This document shows positions 1-12,284 of a stretch of DNA of 64,000 nt, one piece after another. The notes below the pieces were generated by a model. The model did not search any database. It had not been told where the DNA came from and saw only the letters and a program-made list of their open reading frames with translations. How positions within the stretch are numbered: the stretch's first letter is position 1; each line of letters begins with the position of its first letter. Position numbers and translations under genes: made by a program. Source of the stretch: Callorhinus ursinus (lineage: Eukaryota > Chordata > Mammalia > Carnivora > Otariidae); NCBI RefSeq assembly GCF_003265705.1, contig NW_020313044.1, forward strand, positions 3,693,644 through 3,757,643, in the 5' to 3' direction.

Positions 1-1917
1 GAGAGCTTACAAAGTGTGTGTTATGTTAATGAAAAGTTAGTTTTGAGTCCATTTAGAAATGCATTAAAGTAAAATAAATTAACATGTTCTCAAGCATTAC
101 AAGTCGAGCAGAAGAAATAATGGGCGCTGTTTCTGAACAAGAAGCAATCAGTGAAGGCCTGAAGATCCGTAGTTGGCATAGTGAGATGTCACATTGGAAA
201 CTTGGTCATAATTTTAGCCCAGAAACCCTGGTGAAGTTGCTGGAATATTAGGTGTCAGGAGGGTTCTTTCTCTTTGTTAGTGACCAGCTTTTGCCTTTGC
301 CTGCATCTGAGCTATTGTTGCAAACCATACATTAGGAAAAAGCATGGTTTATAATACCAGCTTTTTCTATCCTAGTTGAACTAGTGTTTTACTTGAGAAG
401 TATCAAAGCCATGAGATGTGCCTTTAAAACTACATTTGAAACAAAATGCTAAAACGTATCACTTCCTTATTCCATTTTCAAATGAAAAAAAAAAAAAGCC
501 AAGTGTGCTCCTATTCAGGTTTCAACTAAGATGCCATGAGATACAAGTAGGATAAGGAATGAAATAAAAACTGAAGCTAAATGTAACTTATTCCTCACAG
601 TATAGTACACTGAACATATATTAGAGTTGTAAACGTACAGAATACTCTTCTCTTTTTACACATGTGCTTGGCTTCTTGGCCGTTCAGCCTCAGACATTAT
701 GCAACTATTTCTTTGAAAATTCTGCTTTGAGTTGAGCTGGTTCCAGGGTAGTTACATCTCCAGAATGAATCTGTTTGAACCCATAGAATTTGCTGATAGA
801 ATCCAGGAACACATGAAGGATATTAATATTTGAAAAAAAAAAGAAGATCCTAGTACGTAGACGAAGGGAAGAATCGCAGTAGGGCAGAGCTTAATGAATG
901 AATTTTGATTAGATATGTTATTCAGAGTCAAAAGTGAAAGAATATTCAATTGATAGATGGTCTTCCCCCACAATAGTTCAAGATTGTCTGCTCTGCTGCT
1001 TCATATAACCCTTCAGATAGTAGTATAAAATTAAGTTTTAGTAACTTAATTTGCAAGATGAACCAATGTCTTTTTGAAAAGAATCCTCTAATCCTGATGA
1101 GGATTTTCTTGGATGATGTTTACTCTTAGAGTCCCATTTGTTCCTTCCTTCATTCATCCATCCCACAAATAGATGAGGGTCTCCTATATGCGAGCATTAG
1201 ACATACATAGATGAATATGATGTTTGCTCCATCCCTGAACGGTTTATGTTCTATCTCTGCTTGCTTCTAAGGATGTCCCAGTTCGTGTCTCACTCCCTGC
1301 AATATTTCATGCTGAATTAATCTCTTCTGAATTGGGATCTGTGAGTGGTGGTGATAGGCTTCTTCAAGTTCCAGGAAATGGAGGGTGGGTTGTCTATAAG
1401 TAAAAGATACAGAAAGAGTAAAACAGAAAATAAGGTTAAGAAGTAATTGGGTAACTACATTGGAATAATGCCACAGTTGTCAGCAAATAATTTTCATGTG
1501 TTTTCGTCTTTGCTGTAGAGGACCCAGAAACAAGAGAATCAGCAAGAGAGGCCTGGGGCTTCTGAGAACAAGCTCACCTCATCTGCTTCAGCATTAAGAT
1601 GTTAAAATGGCGTTAGCCCTCTGATGGGCTTCCTGTTAGATTTACTGAACACCACGTGGCGTTAATGACAACCAAAACTGCCATAAAGATAAAACATGTT
1701 TATTGCCTGGATAGTATATATAGCAAGCAGTAAGTCAGCAATGCTTTTGCAGTTTGTGTAAGGTAACTGCTCAGCAGTAATTGCTTCGGTTCAAGTAGGA
1801 GTAGAGTGTGTTAGCTGTAGCCCTGCCTTCAGAGATGCATGCACTTTCTCAGGGTGGAAGGAGATCTGGAAAGTCGTTTGTGGTCTAACCATTATTTGGG
1901 TCTGTGTGTTTACTCAG
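1..1917 (+). other. PCDHA: PCDHA intron between constant exons 1 and 2 (3' part)
   Basis: This is intron sequence upstream of constant exon 2. I searched for the short constant exon 1 and did not find it, so it lies before the window. The stretch is AT-rich with a 13-bp A run near 485 and no confidently assignable repeat. The last bases before exon 2 form a T-rich tract ending in TACTCAG, a normal splice acceptor. Confidence 0.7.
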
Positions 1918-2006
1918 CTCTGTGCACCTAGAGGAGGCTGGCATTCTACGGGCTGGTCCAGGAGGGCCTGATCAGCAGTGGCCAACAGTATCCAGTGCGA
2001 CACCAG
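1918..2006 (+). CDS. PCDHA: Protocadherin-alpha constant exon 2 (cytoplasmic tail)
   Basis: An 89-nt coding exon. The AG acceptor is at 1916-1917 and the donor GTAAAG starts at 2007. The first base completes a serine codon from constant exon 1. Then come 29 codons reading [16 protein letters not shown] and [13 protein letters not shown], and the last G begins a split Glu codon finished by constant exon 3. This matches the shared cytoplasmic tail of all PCDHA isoforms as I know it. These are single-pass cadherin-family adhesion proteins of neurons; the constant exons are spliced to one of many variable exons that encode the ectodomains. The exon is too short to appear as an ORF. Splice sites and frame agree with exon 3 about 30 kb downstream. 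Confidence 0.95.
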
Positions 2007-2200
2007 GTAAAGACCCAACGTTTCTCTCTTCTTGCTGGGTTCTAGAAGGCAATCGGATGACCTGTTTTTTTTTTTAAGACCAGGAATGTTAATGGTTCTC
2101 TTTTTAGTCTTTCTTCTTTTCCTTACATACGTACATAATTATTTTGATTTTCAACTTAATTTCCTTAAAGAATTGAAAATAGAGTAGAGAGAGAGAAAGA

Positions 2201-2202
<2 letters not shown>

Positions 2203-2244
<42 letters not shown>
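2203..2244. repeat. (GT)n microsatellite
   Basis: A pure GT dinucleotide run of about 21 units follows a GA-rich segment, 200 bp after constant exon 2. Confidence 0.95.
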
Positions 2245-2247
<3 letters not shown>

Positions 2248-2900
2248 GTTCTTTTGTAAAGTAACCAGGCATCTTTCACATGCTTAGGCTATCTGAGCCA
2301 CACAGAGAAGATCTGGTGGCCTCGTGCACAGAGATGACACTGTTAGCAAAGATCTTTTGGTTGAAGACAATGGAAACCCATTCAAAGTGGTAAGCAAAAG
2401 GGAGATACCTAGATAGGTACATAGACAGACGCAATGGAGTTTCTCATAGAAGTGGAAAGTTATGAAAACTTTTTATGAAAACTTTATGAGAGGCACCACT
2501 CTCTTTGACTTCAGGCCAGAGTCAGACCTGCTTCTTTCTGCATATCTACATCAGTCTGCAGACTGACTTTTACTGCCTTGACATGTATATTTACACACGT
2601 GACTGTCTCACAGTTTCTTAGTTTAGAGGACCAATGGGGACTGATTCCTAATCCATACCTTCAGGAAATAGAATCTGCCGAATTGGATCAAGAACCCGGT
2701 GGCTGGGAGAGCATAGAAAAATTCCTTAAACTTATATTTCCTTAGTTTCCTTATTCTTGCCTAATCACTAAAGCAATGTCATATAATAAAAATATGGCTT
2801 TGTAGGCCCATCCCTGTGGCAGTTTCCAGAAAGGAAGATTTCAGAGACTGCAAATGGTGTCTCTCATAATCCTCTATTAATAGAACATCATGATGATAAT
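2245..2900. other. PCDHA: Intron sequence without gene
   Basis: Unique-looking intronic DNA. I see no ORF, repeat or motif I can support. Confidence 0.5.
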
Positions 2901-2904
2901 AATA

Positions 2905-3128
2905 GTTCCTGATTATTGAGCCATCATCTACCCGGACATTGTGCTGAGCACATTAAATGTGTGATCTCATTTATCCCCCATGACAACCTCTAAGGGACTT
3001 ATGATGTCTATTCTACATATGAGAAAGTGGAGAGCCAGAGAGGGTAAGAAACATAACCACATTCGTGTAGTCTGTAAGTGGCAGAGGTAGGATTCAAACC
3101 CAAGTGTGTCTAGCTCCAAATCCAAGTG
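2905..3128 (-). repeat. MIR SINE, reverse orientation
   Basis: It shows the reverse-complement MIR pattern: 'gagaaagtggagagccagagagg', then 'taagtggcagaggtaggattc', then 'aaacccaa'. Divergence is high, as expected for this ancient family. Confidence 0.7.
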
Positions 3129-3129
3129 T

Positions 3130-4120
3130 ATGTAGCACTTATTTCCTAGCATGGCTAGCTTGCAAGAACCCATCCAAAATCAAATACATATATGACAGAT
3201 GACACAAGTGTGCATGTGAAACATTCTTTCCAAAAATAATCAGGTGTCTTTCAAATGATTAGGCTATCCGAATAACATGTGCAGCTAAGGGCCCATTTTT
3301 GCTGGCAACACTAAGGGCTTTCGTTGATTCTGATCAGCCAGCATTTGCTATTTATGAATGTTGCATGATTCAACTAAAAGTCACATTTGTCAAGAAAAAA
3401 ATGCACAAGATAAGGCAATTCATTAGCGGGTAATATTGCCAGATGGCAAGGAGAGGGACATAAAATAGTTCATTGACGAATCTGCAGCCCCAGTGCCAGT
3501 GATGGAGCGAAGAAGTGATGGAGGAGGAAGGGGTGTTGGGCTGCCAAGTACTGCAGGCTGGGAAGCATCTGGAATGGTAAGAGCTACCCTGTGAAAGCAG
3601 CTTACACCCATGCCTTGCTCACCTGCCTTCGTTTCAGGGCTTTTCTATTTTCACAGAGCCAGGAACTAAGTCTGAATACATTCTCCCTTTCACTGATGAT
3701 GCTGGTGGGTGTACATTCCTAGGCAAATGTGCAATAGCAACTGTCCGCTGATTATTTGATCTGCATCTGGCCCAGGTCTCTTTCCTTCAGATTTGAGAGA
3801 ATGTTAGGAACCCATCTTCTTGACGGAAGATAAGGAAGGAGTCTCCACTGCCCCCCTTCTCTATTGTCCCAACCCCTCTTGTCTAATCCCTTCTGTCCAG
3901 GACTGTGCCTGGCTCCTGCTGCATGAGTCACAGTCCTCATGGACTGAGCTCGACAGAGCTTGCATCTTCCAAGTAGCCCGTGGGTGATCTAACCGTATTT
4001 TTCAGCACACCTCCTTACCGGTGACATAGAGTTCAAAGGATGCCCCTCTGCCTTCTGCTCTGTCCTTTTGACACTTTCCGGTTTTAGGACTCAAAATATG
4101 TTCTGCACTGTCATTAGGGA
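3130..4120. other. PCDHA: Intron sequence without gene
   Basis: No supported feature. Short open frames here lack coding character or splice context. Confidence 0.5.
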
Positions 4121-4124
4121 ATAT

Positions 4125-4320
4125 GGCATAAGGATTAAGATTATGATTTGGAGTCAGCTGAATAAGCAAATTGCTTAAATTCATGTTTTTCTAATTACCC
4201 CATCTGTAAACTGAGTATAATGATAACACCTATCTTAGTGAGTTGCCATGATTACTAAAGAAGAAAGAAAGTTGAATATAGTGCTTGACATATAATATTA
4301 ATAAATGCCCAATTTTCTCA
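4125..4320 (+). repeat. MIR SINE
   Basis: MIR pattern in forward order: 'taattaccccatctgtaaac', 'tgataacacctatctta', 'agtgcttgacatataat' and 'aataaatgccca'. Confidence 0.6.
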
Positions 4321-5590
4321 CTCTTTTTTTTTTTTCTGGAATAGTTTTGTGCAATCTATGATGTGGCCTTGGCTGATGACCTGGTGGCCAGAATTCAGTA
4401 ATGCTCATTTCTGGACCCAGAGAAAGACCCTCTAAGGTTGTCTGGATCATCATGACATCTGTACAGTCCAGGCACTCTCCCTACCCCCCAACCCCAGCTG
4501 CCCTTCTGGGGATGGAATGAGGAGGCTTCATTAGTTCTGCCCAAAGAAAAGGAAAATGCTTCAAGAAACCTGGTTGTTTCCAGTCCCAAGAAGAGCCTGC
4601 CTTTCATTGATTCTGTTGCTCCCTCACGATGAAGGCGCAGTTGCTTCCAGAAGGCTTCCTCCTGTTGCCTGGGTCTCCTTACACTTGTGTCTGAGACGCC
4701 CCCCCACGAACCACTGCCTTCTCACCCTAAAAGAGCTGTAGCTGGCGGGCACGAAGAGAGAGGGCCCAGCTATGCACCAGTCCCTCATTCACATGTCTTC
4801 CTTGAGGTTGTTTGTCCTCCATTGATGCGTTCTTTTGCTTTGTCACTAAACTGTTCATTTCTCTTCACAGTCCACAAAAACCTAGGATAAGATGTCACCC
4901 TCTGAAAGGATCAATGGGGACATCACCAGGTGATGTTTCTGGCAGGATAAACAAGTCAGGCATCAAATCGGTTAATCCTGATTACCGGTCCCCTTCTCCA
5001 GCCTCGCCTCTGTGTGAGCAGACCTGGACGAAGGACTTCTTTAGCAGCTTCCCGTGAGACCGAGCAGAGAAAGTAAATGGGCTGAGGAGAGAGAACGCGG
5101 CATCCAGTTACAGCTGCTGCTTCAGCAGGAGGGAGGGGCGGGGCGGGGGGCGGGCTTTAAAGGGCCAGTCGTTCACATTTGCAACTCTCACTTTCTCAAT
5201 GTGAATGTTCTGAAGAGGTTTTAGTGAGTGCCCTCTTGTGATCAGTTCCTAGAGGGAAGCCTGAGAGGTTATAAGAAGACTGTCCCTGCCCTTGAGAGAG
5301 CCAGGCAGGCTTCAGCGCGCCAGGCTGCTTTGCTTTCCCCTACTGGTTCTTCCAGGGGTCCCCTTTTCTCTTTTTCATTACCTAAGGCAACAGATTATTT
5401 TTGGAGTGGGAGATACTATTTTCAGAAGAGCTCAGGGAATTCCAAAACACACCGTGCTGCCAAAGATAATGCTATATATAACTTGTCAGGGAAGACCCCA
5501 GGGGATGGGGGACTAGGAAGTGGAAGATTAATCAGGCAGGCCAGATGACTAAGGCAGGGAGGCGTAGGGGACCTTAGTTCAGAGTGACTA
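4321..5590. other. PCDHA: Repeat-poor intron block
   Basis: About 1.2 kb without recognisable transposons, containing the GC-box cluster. Overlapping short ORFs occur on the + strand but share no family resemblance I recognise. Possibly conserved noncoding DNA. Confidence 0.4.
5110..5161. promoter_or_regulatory. GC-box cluster with TTTAAA, candidate regulatory element
   Basis: A CAGCTG E-box (about 5111) is followed by overlapping Sp1/KLF boxes (GGGGCGGGGC and GGGGCGGGC, 5136-5154) and TTTAAA just after. It lies in a repeat-poor part of the intron (4.4-5.6 kb), 3 kb after constant exon 2. No ORF or obvious transcript start supports a promoter, so enhancer or chance are alternatives. Confidence 0.35.
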
Positions 5591-5591
5591 G

Positions 5592-5737
5592 ACAGTGGTT
5601 CTCAAAGTATAGTACTTGGAGCAGCTGCCCTAATTCCTACTGAGTCAGAAATTCTCAGAGTTGGGCCCAGAAATCTGTGTTTTAACAGGCTCTCTGCGTT
5701 ATACCAATTTACCCCAAATTTAAGAACTGGTGTAGAA
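5592..5737 (+). mobile_element. hAT-Charlie-type nonautonomous DNA transposon remnant
   Basis: It begins 'cagtggttctcaaagta', continues 'actgagtcagaaattctcag' and 'aatctgtgttttaacaggct', the pattern of a small hAT-Charlie MER element. The 3' terminal inverted repeat is decayed. The exact subfamily was not determined. Confidence 0.55.
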
Positions 5738-5869
5738 TGAAGAGTAAATATTCCTGAGGTTGTGCGATGTCTTTGGAGGCTCAGAAGTCGTGCGAGGAAG
5801 GCATCTACTCATGATTCTTGCAGGAAGCAGGAACCCTTTCCTGTATCAGAGAGAAAATCACTAAGAGTT

Positions 5870-6085
5870 CAGGCTCCGGGTCAGAGTAACCCTCCTTTGA
5901 ATTCTATCTCTGTCACTGTGCAGTTCAAAGTCCCTTATTTAACTTTTCTGATTCCTCGTTTTTCTGTAAGATAGTAGTAGGAGATAGTAGTAGTGTCCAC
6001 CTAATAAGGCTGTAACATGAATTAAATGAGATAATACATGCATGTTACAGAACCTAGAGAATAACATTTGGTAGATGGTAGCTAT
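5870..6085 (+). repeat. MIR SINE
   Basis: Degraded MIR with 'tctgtcactgtgcagttcaa', 'gattcctcgtttttctgtaa' and 'gaattaaatgagataataca' in order. Confidence 0.6.
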
Positions 6086-6089
6086 TTCT

Positions 6090-7042
6090 GAGGATTTTTC
6101 AAGGTATGCGTCTATCTTTCACATTGAGAATTTAGGTCTGAGTTGTTCTGAGTAGTCTCTGTGGGAAGGCTCTGTTCTGGGGATTTTTCTTAACGCGCCT
6201 ATTTTTTTATGTCCCCGAGGGATTGTTTTTGCCCTGGTTTGCCATATGTCTTTATTCCGTGGATGATGGACACAGTTTATGTGCCCTAGTTTTATGGGGG
6301 CGGGGAATTCATGCTTTTATTTGTTTTAGGGATTCCTACCTCTCTGACAAAATCAACTTTCCATGAAGGGGCTTCATGTAGACTCCATCTCTGATTCTTC
6401 TCCAGAAAGAAGCCACGATCCTTGAGTTTTTTTGGAATCCATATAGGAGCACTGCCAACACGAATTTTTCCACTTCATGAGTGAGTGCAGCCTCAGGCCT
6501 TGTTTGAGAATTTAGAAAGCCTGCTGTTCCACTAACCTGCTCACCCTCAACTTCTGCTGTTGTCATGGCAATCACAGACCTGGGAGGTGTGTACAGATCC
6601 CTATTAGGAAAAAAAATGAGATCGGTGATCTGTGTGTGTGAGGCAGCTCCCTCATTGGCATCCTCCACTCCCACCTGCATCTCAGGGCCAGAGTGCCGGC
6701 CTGGTTGAGAGGTCTCTAGCTGAGGAATGTGAGTCCTTGTGAGGTGCACTTTTACTTTTTGTGGGTTTGGGTCTCATCATGTCTGCTGGAGTTCTCTGTG
6801 TAGCTTGTGTTTTGTGTTCTGACCTGGCCTGGAGGGAGGGAGCAATACAGTGTGGGAAAAGGGAATTAGAATCCTCTACCTAGGAGAAGCAATGAAACTT
6901 AAGTCTTTGCTGGCTTCATTCATTCACATGTGCCTCCTCCTTTAGAAGAACACCCTGCACTGTCTATTTTTAATGGTCATGTAAATAAAAAATTAGAATG
7001 AAAACTTTCTGGTTTTCGCCAAATTAAACATTTCCATTTATT
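6090..7042. other. PCDHA: Intron sequence without gene
   Basis: A 137-codon minus-strand open frame lies at 6336-6749, but it shows no domain and no splice context in the right places. I judge it chance. Confidence 0.4.
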
Positions 7043-7226
7043 ATTTTTTTTAATTTTATTTATTTGAGAGAGAGAGAACGAAAGAGAGAGCACAAGCACA
7101 GAGCGAGAGGGAGAAGCAGACTCCCGGCTGAGCAGAGAGCCCAATGCAGGGCTCCATCCCAGGACCCTGAGATCATGACCCCAGCTGAAGGCAGACACTT
7201 AACCAAATAAGCCACCCAGGCGTCCC
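7043..7226 (-). mobile_element. Carnivore tRNA-derived SINE
   Basis: Reverse-oriented SINE: T-rich tail complement, GA-rich middle, 'gatcatgacc', and 'gccacccaggcgtccc' at its 5' end. A short 'aacatt' target duplication is visible. Confidence 0.92.
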
Positions 7227-8473
7227 TCAACATTTTTGTTTAATAAATTGATTCTGAGATAATTCTTTCCCTCCACCCTGTGTTTCCTCCACCTCTCTCA
7301 TTTTTTTCTACACCATTTTCTCCAGGATTGGTTAGCTCTGGGCAGAATATAGTCAGAGTTGGAAACATAATACAAAATAAATAATTTTTTTTCTTTAAAA
7401 GTGGCCCAAAACAGAGTTCATATGCTTCCTGAAAATCAAGTCCCATCTGCACTCTAGTGTATGCTCCTGGGCATACATTTTAGAGGGTATAATAAGGAGA
7501 GAAGAGTAGCAAGAACTGTTCCCTTAGCCTCCAGTTCCCTTCAAATCCCACAGATGCAGAGAAGCAGCTAATGCAGGGTCAGGAAATGGATACTCACAGT
7601 TCCTTAGGTTATCATTGATCCAGTTAATGTGTCACTGGAGTATACAGTCTGGACCCTGAAAACTTCATCATGAGAAACAACTTTTGAATAATGTCTTAGG
7701 AAAATAGTACACTTTTATCCTTCTTTTGTTTAGGAGTGTTGCATGGGACAATAGATTTTCCAAATTACCTTCTCTCCTAGTTTTATCTGCACACCATAGT
7801 TTGTAGCTAAATTTTTAAGCCCCTTATCAAAAGGGAAATTCAGGTTTCTACCGGGAAGATTCTAGTGTCTCCAAGGATCAAGGAAGGGCAGTGGTTACCA
7901 AGTCTGCCACCTGACTTGGCTCAAAGATGACAGGCTACCTGCGTAGCCTGAGAGCCCTGTGGCAAAGTAGAAGTGAGAGTCTGTACTTCATTCTGGAGGA
8001 AAGATGGCTTGGATTGTTTGGAACTGGTGGGCTCAGAGCTCCTCCCTGAGAGGTGCTTAGACAAAAAGTACCTACTTATAACCTGGGTTGAGGGCAGAAG
8101 AGAGGTAATGGCTTGTAATTAAGCTTGCAGCTCTAGCAAGCATTTCCTGAAGCCTCACTAATTCTAGTAAAATAGAAATGAAAGCCTGTCCCTAGCCATA
8201 GCAAGGGTCTTTAATTACAAATATTTTCAGAGAAACTCAGCCCAGGTTCCAAAAGAACTTGAAATGTTCATTTTCACAGAGGCAGTCAACTTTGAGTTGA
8301 AAAGGTCATTGCCTAATTTGGAAAAACATATTTAGGTCAAGCACTGGCTAGAGCCTAAGGGCCCCTAGGAAAGGGCCATAAGAGAGTTCATTGCCTGGAG
8401 ACCTGGACTGGAGAGGAGCGTCTTCTGCCTCTACACTTAGAGCTTGTTACCCACGGTCAAAAAAGGAGAGGGA
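7227..8473. other. PCDHA: Intron sequence without gene
   Basis: No supported feature apart from generic AT-rich unique sequence. Confidence 0.4.
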
Positions 8474-8692
8474 GGGTGCCTGGGTGGCTCATTCCTTTAA
8501 GCGTCTGCTTTTGGCTCAGGTCATGATCCCAAGGTCCTGGGGATTGAGCCCCACATTGGGCTCCCTGCTCAGCAGTGTGTCTGCTTCTCCCTCCCCCTCT
8601 GCCCCTGCTCATGTCTCTCTTACTCACTCACTCTCAAATAAATAAATAAATAAAATCTTTAAAAAAAAAAAAAAGAAAGAAAGAAAGAAAGA
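8474..8692 (+). mobile_element. Carnivore tRNA-derived SINE
   Basis: Full head 'ggtgcctgggtggctc', CT-rich tract, 'aaataaataaataaaatctt' and an A tail that has grown into (GAAA)n. Confidence 0.95.
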
Positions 8693-8854
8693 GGAAGCAG
8701 AGATCAATGCCATTCCACTCTTATCTCAATGAGACTAAGAGTTTCCTCAGCAGTAGCCCTGCCTGGAATGGTCTTTCTCCAGGGGAGTGGGCTAGGTGAA
8801 GGATGGGAGAAGGCAGTCCCGAGGACGGCAATACCAAAAGAAAGAAAGGGGAAA

Positions 8855-8935
8855 GGGAATACACCTGAAACTAGTATAACACCATGTGTTAACTATACTG
8901 GAATTAAAATAAAAACTTAGTAAATTTTTTAAAAG
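8855..8935 (+). mobile_element. L1 3' end, strongly 5'-truncated
   Basis: 'atacacctgaaactagtata', 'gttaactatactggaattaa' and an A-rich end are the terminal bases of carnivore L1 3' UTRs. Only about 80 bp remain. Confidence 0.7.
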
Positions 8936-8999
8936 GAGGTTTGTATCAGTATGGAAACAGGAAATTGAGAGCTTTATAGAAGTCAGACTCACAGATGTA

Positions 9000-9780
9000 A
9001 CTCTAGAAGGTTAGGGTATACAAAGACAATTTTTAGGAACTACATTTGTATCCGCAAGAAAACAGGGATGATGAGAAGCTTATTGTTACTAGAGTTGTGG
9101 CTCTTGACTGCTGAATCCCAAACAGTGTACCTGGGCCTCTAGATTAGAGCTGCCAGTGAATGTAAAACAACCCAAACAAACTTAAAAAATGAAGAAAGTC
9201 TGAACAAACAAGTTTGTTGTTGACAGTCCAAGAAAGTCTGCCAGTTTGTGCTTACTTCCAACATTGGACCAATCCCGTGTCAGCATCATGTGCCAGGCTG
9301 AGTAGTGAGGTGACACTTCCCAAGTCTTCTCTTTTATGTTTTTTGATTCTGCCCTATAGGTACTGTCTTACCCAAAACACATGTGTCACATCTCTGTTCC
9401 CATAATCATCTAGGATTACCCAAAAGTCTGTAGCAAGGCTAAAAGCCTCAGCCTGTGTGAATGGATGAGTTACCTTACATCATGCATACCAAATTGCATG
9501 TCAGAGAGTTTTGGGGGCAAAAGAGTATCACCAGGTATGTGGACAGCCCTGAGGTGGACACCTTTGAGCCTATGACATTGGCTTTGTGTTTGATGATGAG
9601 CCATGGGATACAGATACCTATTAGCAAGGAAGTATGCATGTTGATGAGAGGGTCTTTGTTGTTGAAGTTTCAGAGTCTTTAAATCCTGTGCTGTTGCCCC
9701 CTGTTGTTGTAAAATAGTCTTTTAGAACAAGAGAAAGGAGGACTTAATGAATTATTATGTTTTAAAACTATGATAACACT
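9000..9780. other. PCDHA: Intron sequence without gene
   Basis: No gene, RNA or repeat that I can support. Confidence 0.4.
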
Positions 9781-9990
9781 TTATATGCATTGCGTACTTA
9801 AACAGGAGAGAAACGCATTGTTATTCCCATGTTTTAGATAAGGAAATTGAGACTCATAGGAATTAAGTGGCTTCCATACATTTACACATTTAGTGTTTTT
9901 TGCTCACTGTTGTATTCCTAGTGTCGAGCAAGGTGTCTAGCACACAGTGATGCTTAGTATTTGATGACTCATTAATGAATTCAATGGCAA
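9780..9990 (-). repeat. MIR SINE, reverse orientation
   Basis: 'ttattcccatgttttagata', 'aggaaattgagactcatagg' and 'aattaagtggcttcca' follow the reverse MIR order. Strongly diverged. Confidence 0.55.
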
Positions 9991-10147
9991 AGGCAATATT
10001 TGGACCTATGTCTGCCTGCTGGTGAACCCTGTGCACTTAACTAACACACTACTGATACTTTGTCCTACATGCCAGATGAAGGGAATATTTTGGTAACTTG
10101 GAGAGGACTATTCATTGTCTGAGTTCCAGGCTGATTGTGGGGTCTGT

Positions 10148-11330
10148 ATTAGTTTCTCATTACTATTTATAACAAGTTACCACAAACTTCATGGCTTAAA
10201 GCAATGCAAATTTACTATTGTACAGTTCTGGAGGTCAGAAGTTTTTTTGGTTTTGTTTTTTTTAAAAGATTTTATTTATTTATTTGACAGAGAGATAGAG
10301 AGCACAAGTAGGCAGAGTGGCAGGCAGAGGGAGAGGGAGAAGCAGGCTCTCCACTGAGCAGGGAGCCGGATGTGGGGCTGGATCCCAGGACCCCAGGATC
10401 ATGACCTGAGCAGAAGTCAGCCGCTTAACTGACTGAGCCACCCAGGCGCCCCTGGATGTCAGAAGTTTTATTGGGCTAAAATCAAGGTGGATTCCTGTTA
10501 CTATATAACAAGTATCCACTTTCCAATAACCTGTTTCTCATTTGCATTAGAGCTGTCATTGACAGCCTCTTTAATGTCCTATTTCTACTAACAGTCTGTT
10601 CATGATCATTTAGGTATTCCTTAAGATGATGGTATGTTTTCTCTAACATTTCTCACGTCTTTCTGAGTCCTCTCTAGCAGAGTCTTAGTAGCTACTTTTC
10701 TACTAAGCGTCTGGTCAAAGTAAGGCAGTGGATCTCATGCTTCTCAGAATTCTTTCAATCTCTGACCATTGCCCAATTCCAAAGCCACATCAACATTTTT
10801 AGTTATTTCTAATAGCAGGACCCCACCTCCAGGTACCAAAATCTGTATTAGTTTCCCGGGGCTGCTGTACCAAGTTATTGTAAACTAGGTGGCTTAAACC
10901 AATACAACTTTATTATCTCATAGTTCTGGAAATCAGAAGTCCAAAACGGGTTTCCCTGCGCTAAAATCAAGATGTCAGCAGGGCTCTATTCCTTCTGGAG
11001 GTTCTAGGGGAGGGTCTCTTTCCTTGCCTTTTCCAGCTTTTAGAGGCTGCCTGCATTTCTGGGCTCCTGGATCCTTCATCTTCCAAGCCAACAGGATAGC
11101 ATCTTTAAATCTCTCTCTGACTGTGATTTTCCTGCCTCCCTCTTCCCCTTATAAGGACCCTGGTGATTACATTGGGCCTACTTGGATAATCCAGGATTAT
11201 CTGTCTTAACATCCTCAGTTAAGTCACATCTGCAAAGTCCCTTTTGTCATGTAACATAACATTCACAGGTTTCAGAAATTAGGATATTGGCATCTTTGGG
11301 GGACCATTATCTGCCTACCACAGGGTCTCT
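10148..11330 (-). mobile_element. MaLR/ERVL-like LTR pair with decayed interior
   Basis: Two related segments each begin 'ctgtattagttt' (10148 and 10849) and continue with a 'ggcttaaa...caatac/gc' and 'cagttctggaggtcagaag'-type block, the reverse complement of MaLR-class LTR 3' ends. About 330 bp between them is noncoding. The second copy runs to about 11325. No retroviral reading frame remains. Subfamily not determined. Confidence 0.5.
10258..10452 (-). mobile_element. Carnivore tRNA-derived SINE
   Basis: Reverse SINE inside the first LTR-like segment. Target duplication 'gtcagaagttt' flanks both ends. Confidence 0.95.
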
Positions 11331-12007
11331 CATGTTCAGGCAGACGTGGCTGTGTGCATCTGTGTGTTGTAAACTTCAGTAGAGGTGAAAGTAAAATAAA
11401 GTGCGTATTAGGACCATGAAGAGGTGTAAAGAGAGTCCAGTGTGGACCAGACTTTATACAGCTTTGAAGGCTATTATTAATTGTCAGAACTTTGCCGGAG
11501 ACTAATTAATCACCTCCCTTTCCCTCTAAGTCTCAACTAATTAAGAATAGATACAAGGAGCCAACTAAGGAAATCAAAGTTCAGAATCAGATTTATTATT
11601 GGTAAAGATGGTCTGGAGAATATGGCAGGGCCTCTACCTCTCAAATACAAGGGAGGAAAATCCAGAATGGCTGACCACTCCCTTGGTGAGGAGGGGAAAC
11701 TATCCTGGTTTGATTACCAAACAGAGCTAGAGCAGAGAGTGAAAAAGAGTCAGAGGAGAGGTATATTATGAAAAAACGGTGACTGTTAGTGCTAACTTTC
11801 TCCAATCAAAAAAGCATGATCCATTTGAAATATGATTTACGGTAATCTCCCCAACTGGACAGATAACTTTTTCTTCCTGGGAAGAGTAAGTATGGAAATG
11901 GAGCTAAAGGTGAGAGCCCCCTTCCTAGCCCATTCCCTAAGGATGAAAGTATTGGTTGCTGGGTGTCACTTTTCTATGGACAGAGGTGAAAATGGGGAGA
12001 CAGGAGG
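11331..12007. other. PCDHA: Intron sequence without gene
   Basis: No supported feature. Confidence 0.4.
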
Positions 12008-12071
12008 AAGATGGTACATTGTGGGGTTTTTTTGTTTGTTTGTTTGTTTGTTTGTTAAGATGGTACATTGT
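12008..12071 (-). mobile_element. Tail-only retro-insertion with 15-bp target duplication
   Basis: A perfect direct repeat aagatggtacattgt (12008-12022 and 12057-12071) brackets 34 bp made of GGGG, T7 and (GTTT)n. Read on the minus strand this is an (AAAC)n/A tail with no element body. Confidence 0.7.
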
Positions 12072-12284
12072 TATATTAAAGGCTAAGAGATATTGTTCTG
12101 CCCCAGGCCTGAGAGTATTTTCCCAAGAGTTAGATACCAGACAAGAGAGGACAGGAACTCTTTGGATCACCCACAGCCTGATCTAGAAGGAGTCGGTTAA
12201 AGGGCATGGTAGCCAGTGGAAAAGTCACTGTCCCTGGGGTGATGCCAGGAGAATAGGGACAGTGCATATTGCCCCCCCCCCCGT

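Noticed and set aside
1..1917. PCDHA constant exon 1
   Set aside because: Looked for codons for its NPDWRYSASLRAG-type sequence; not found, so it lies upstream of the window.
6336..6749. 137-codon minus-strand ORF
   Set aside because: No recognisable family, no promoter or poly(A) signal; lies in ordinary intron.
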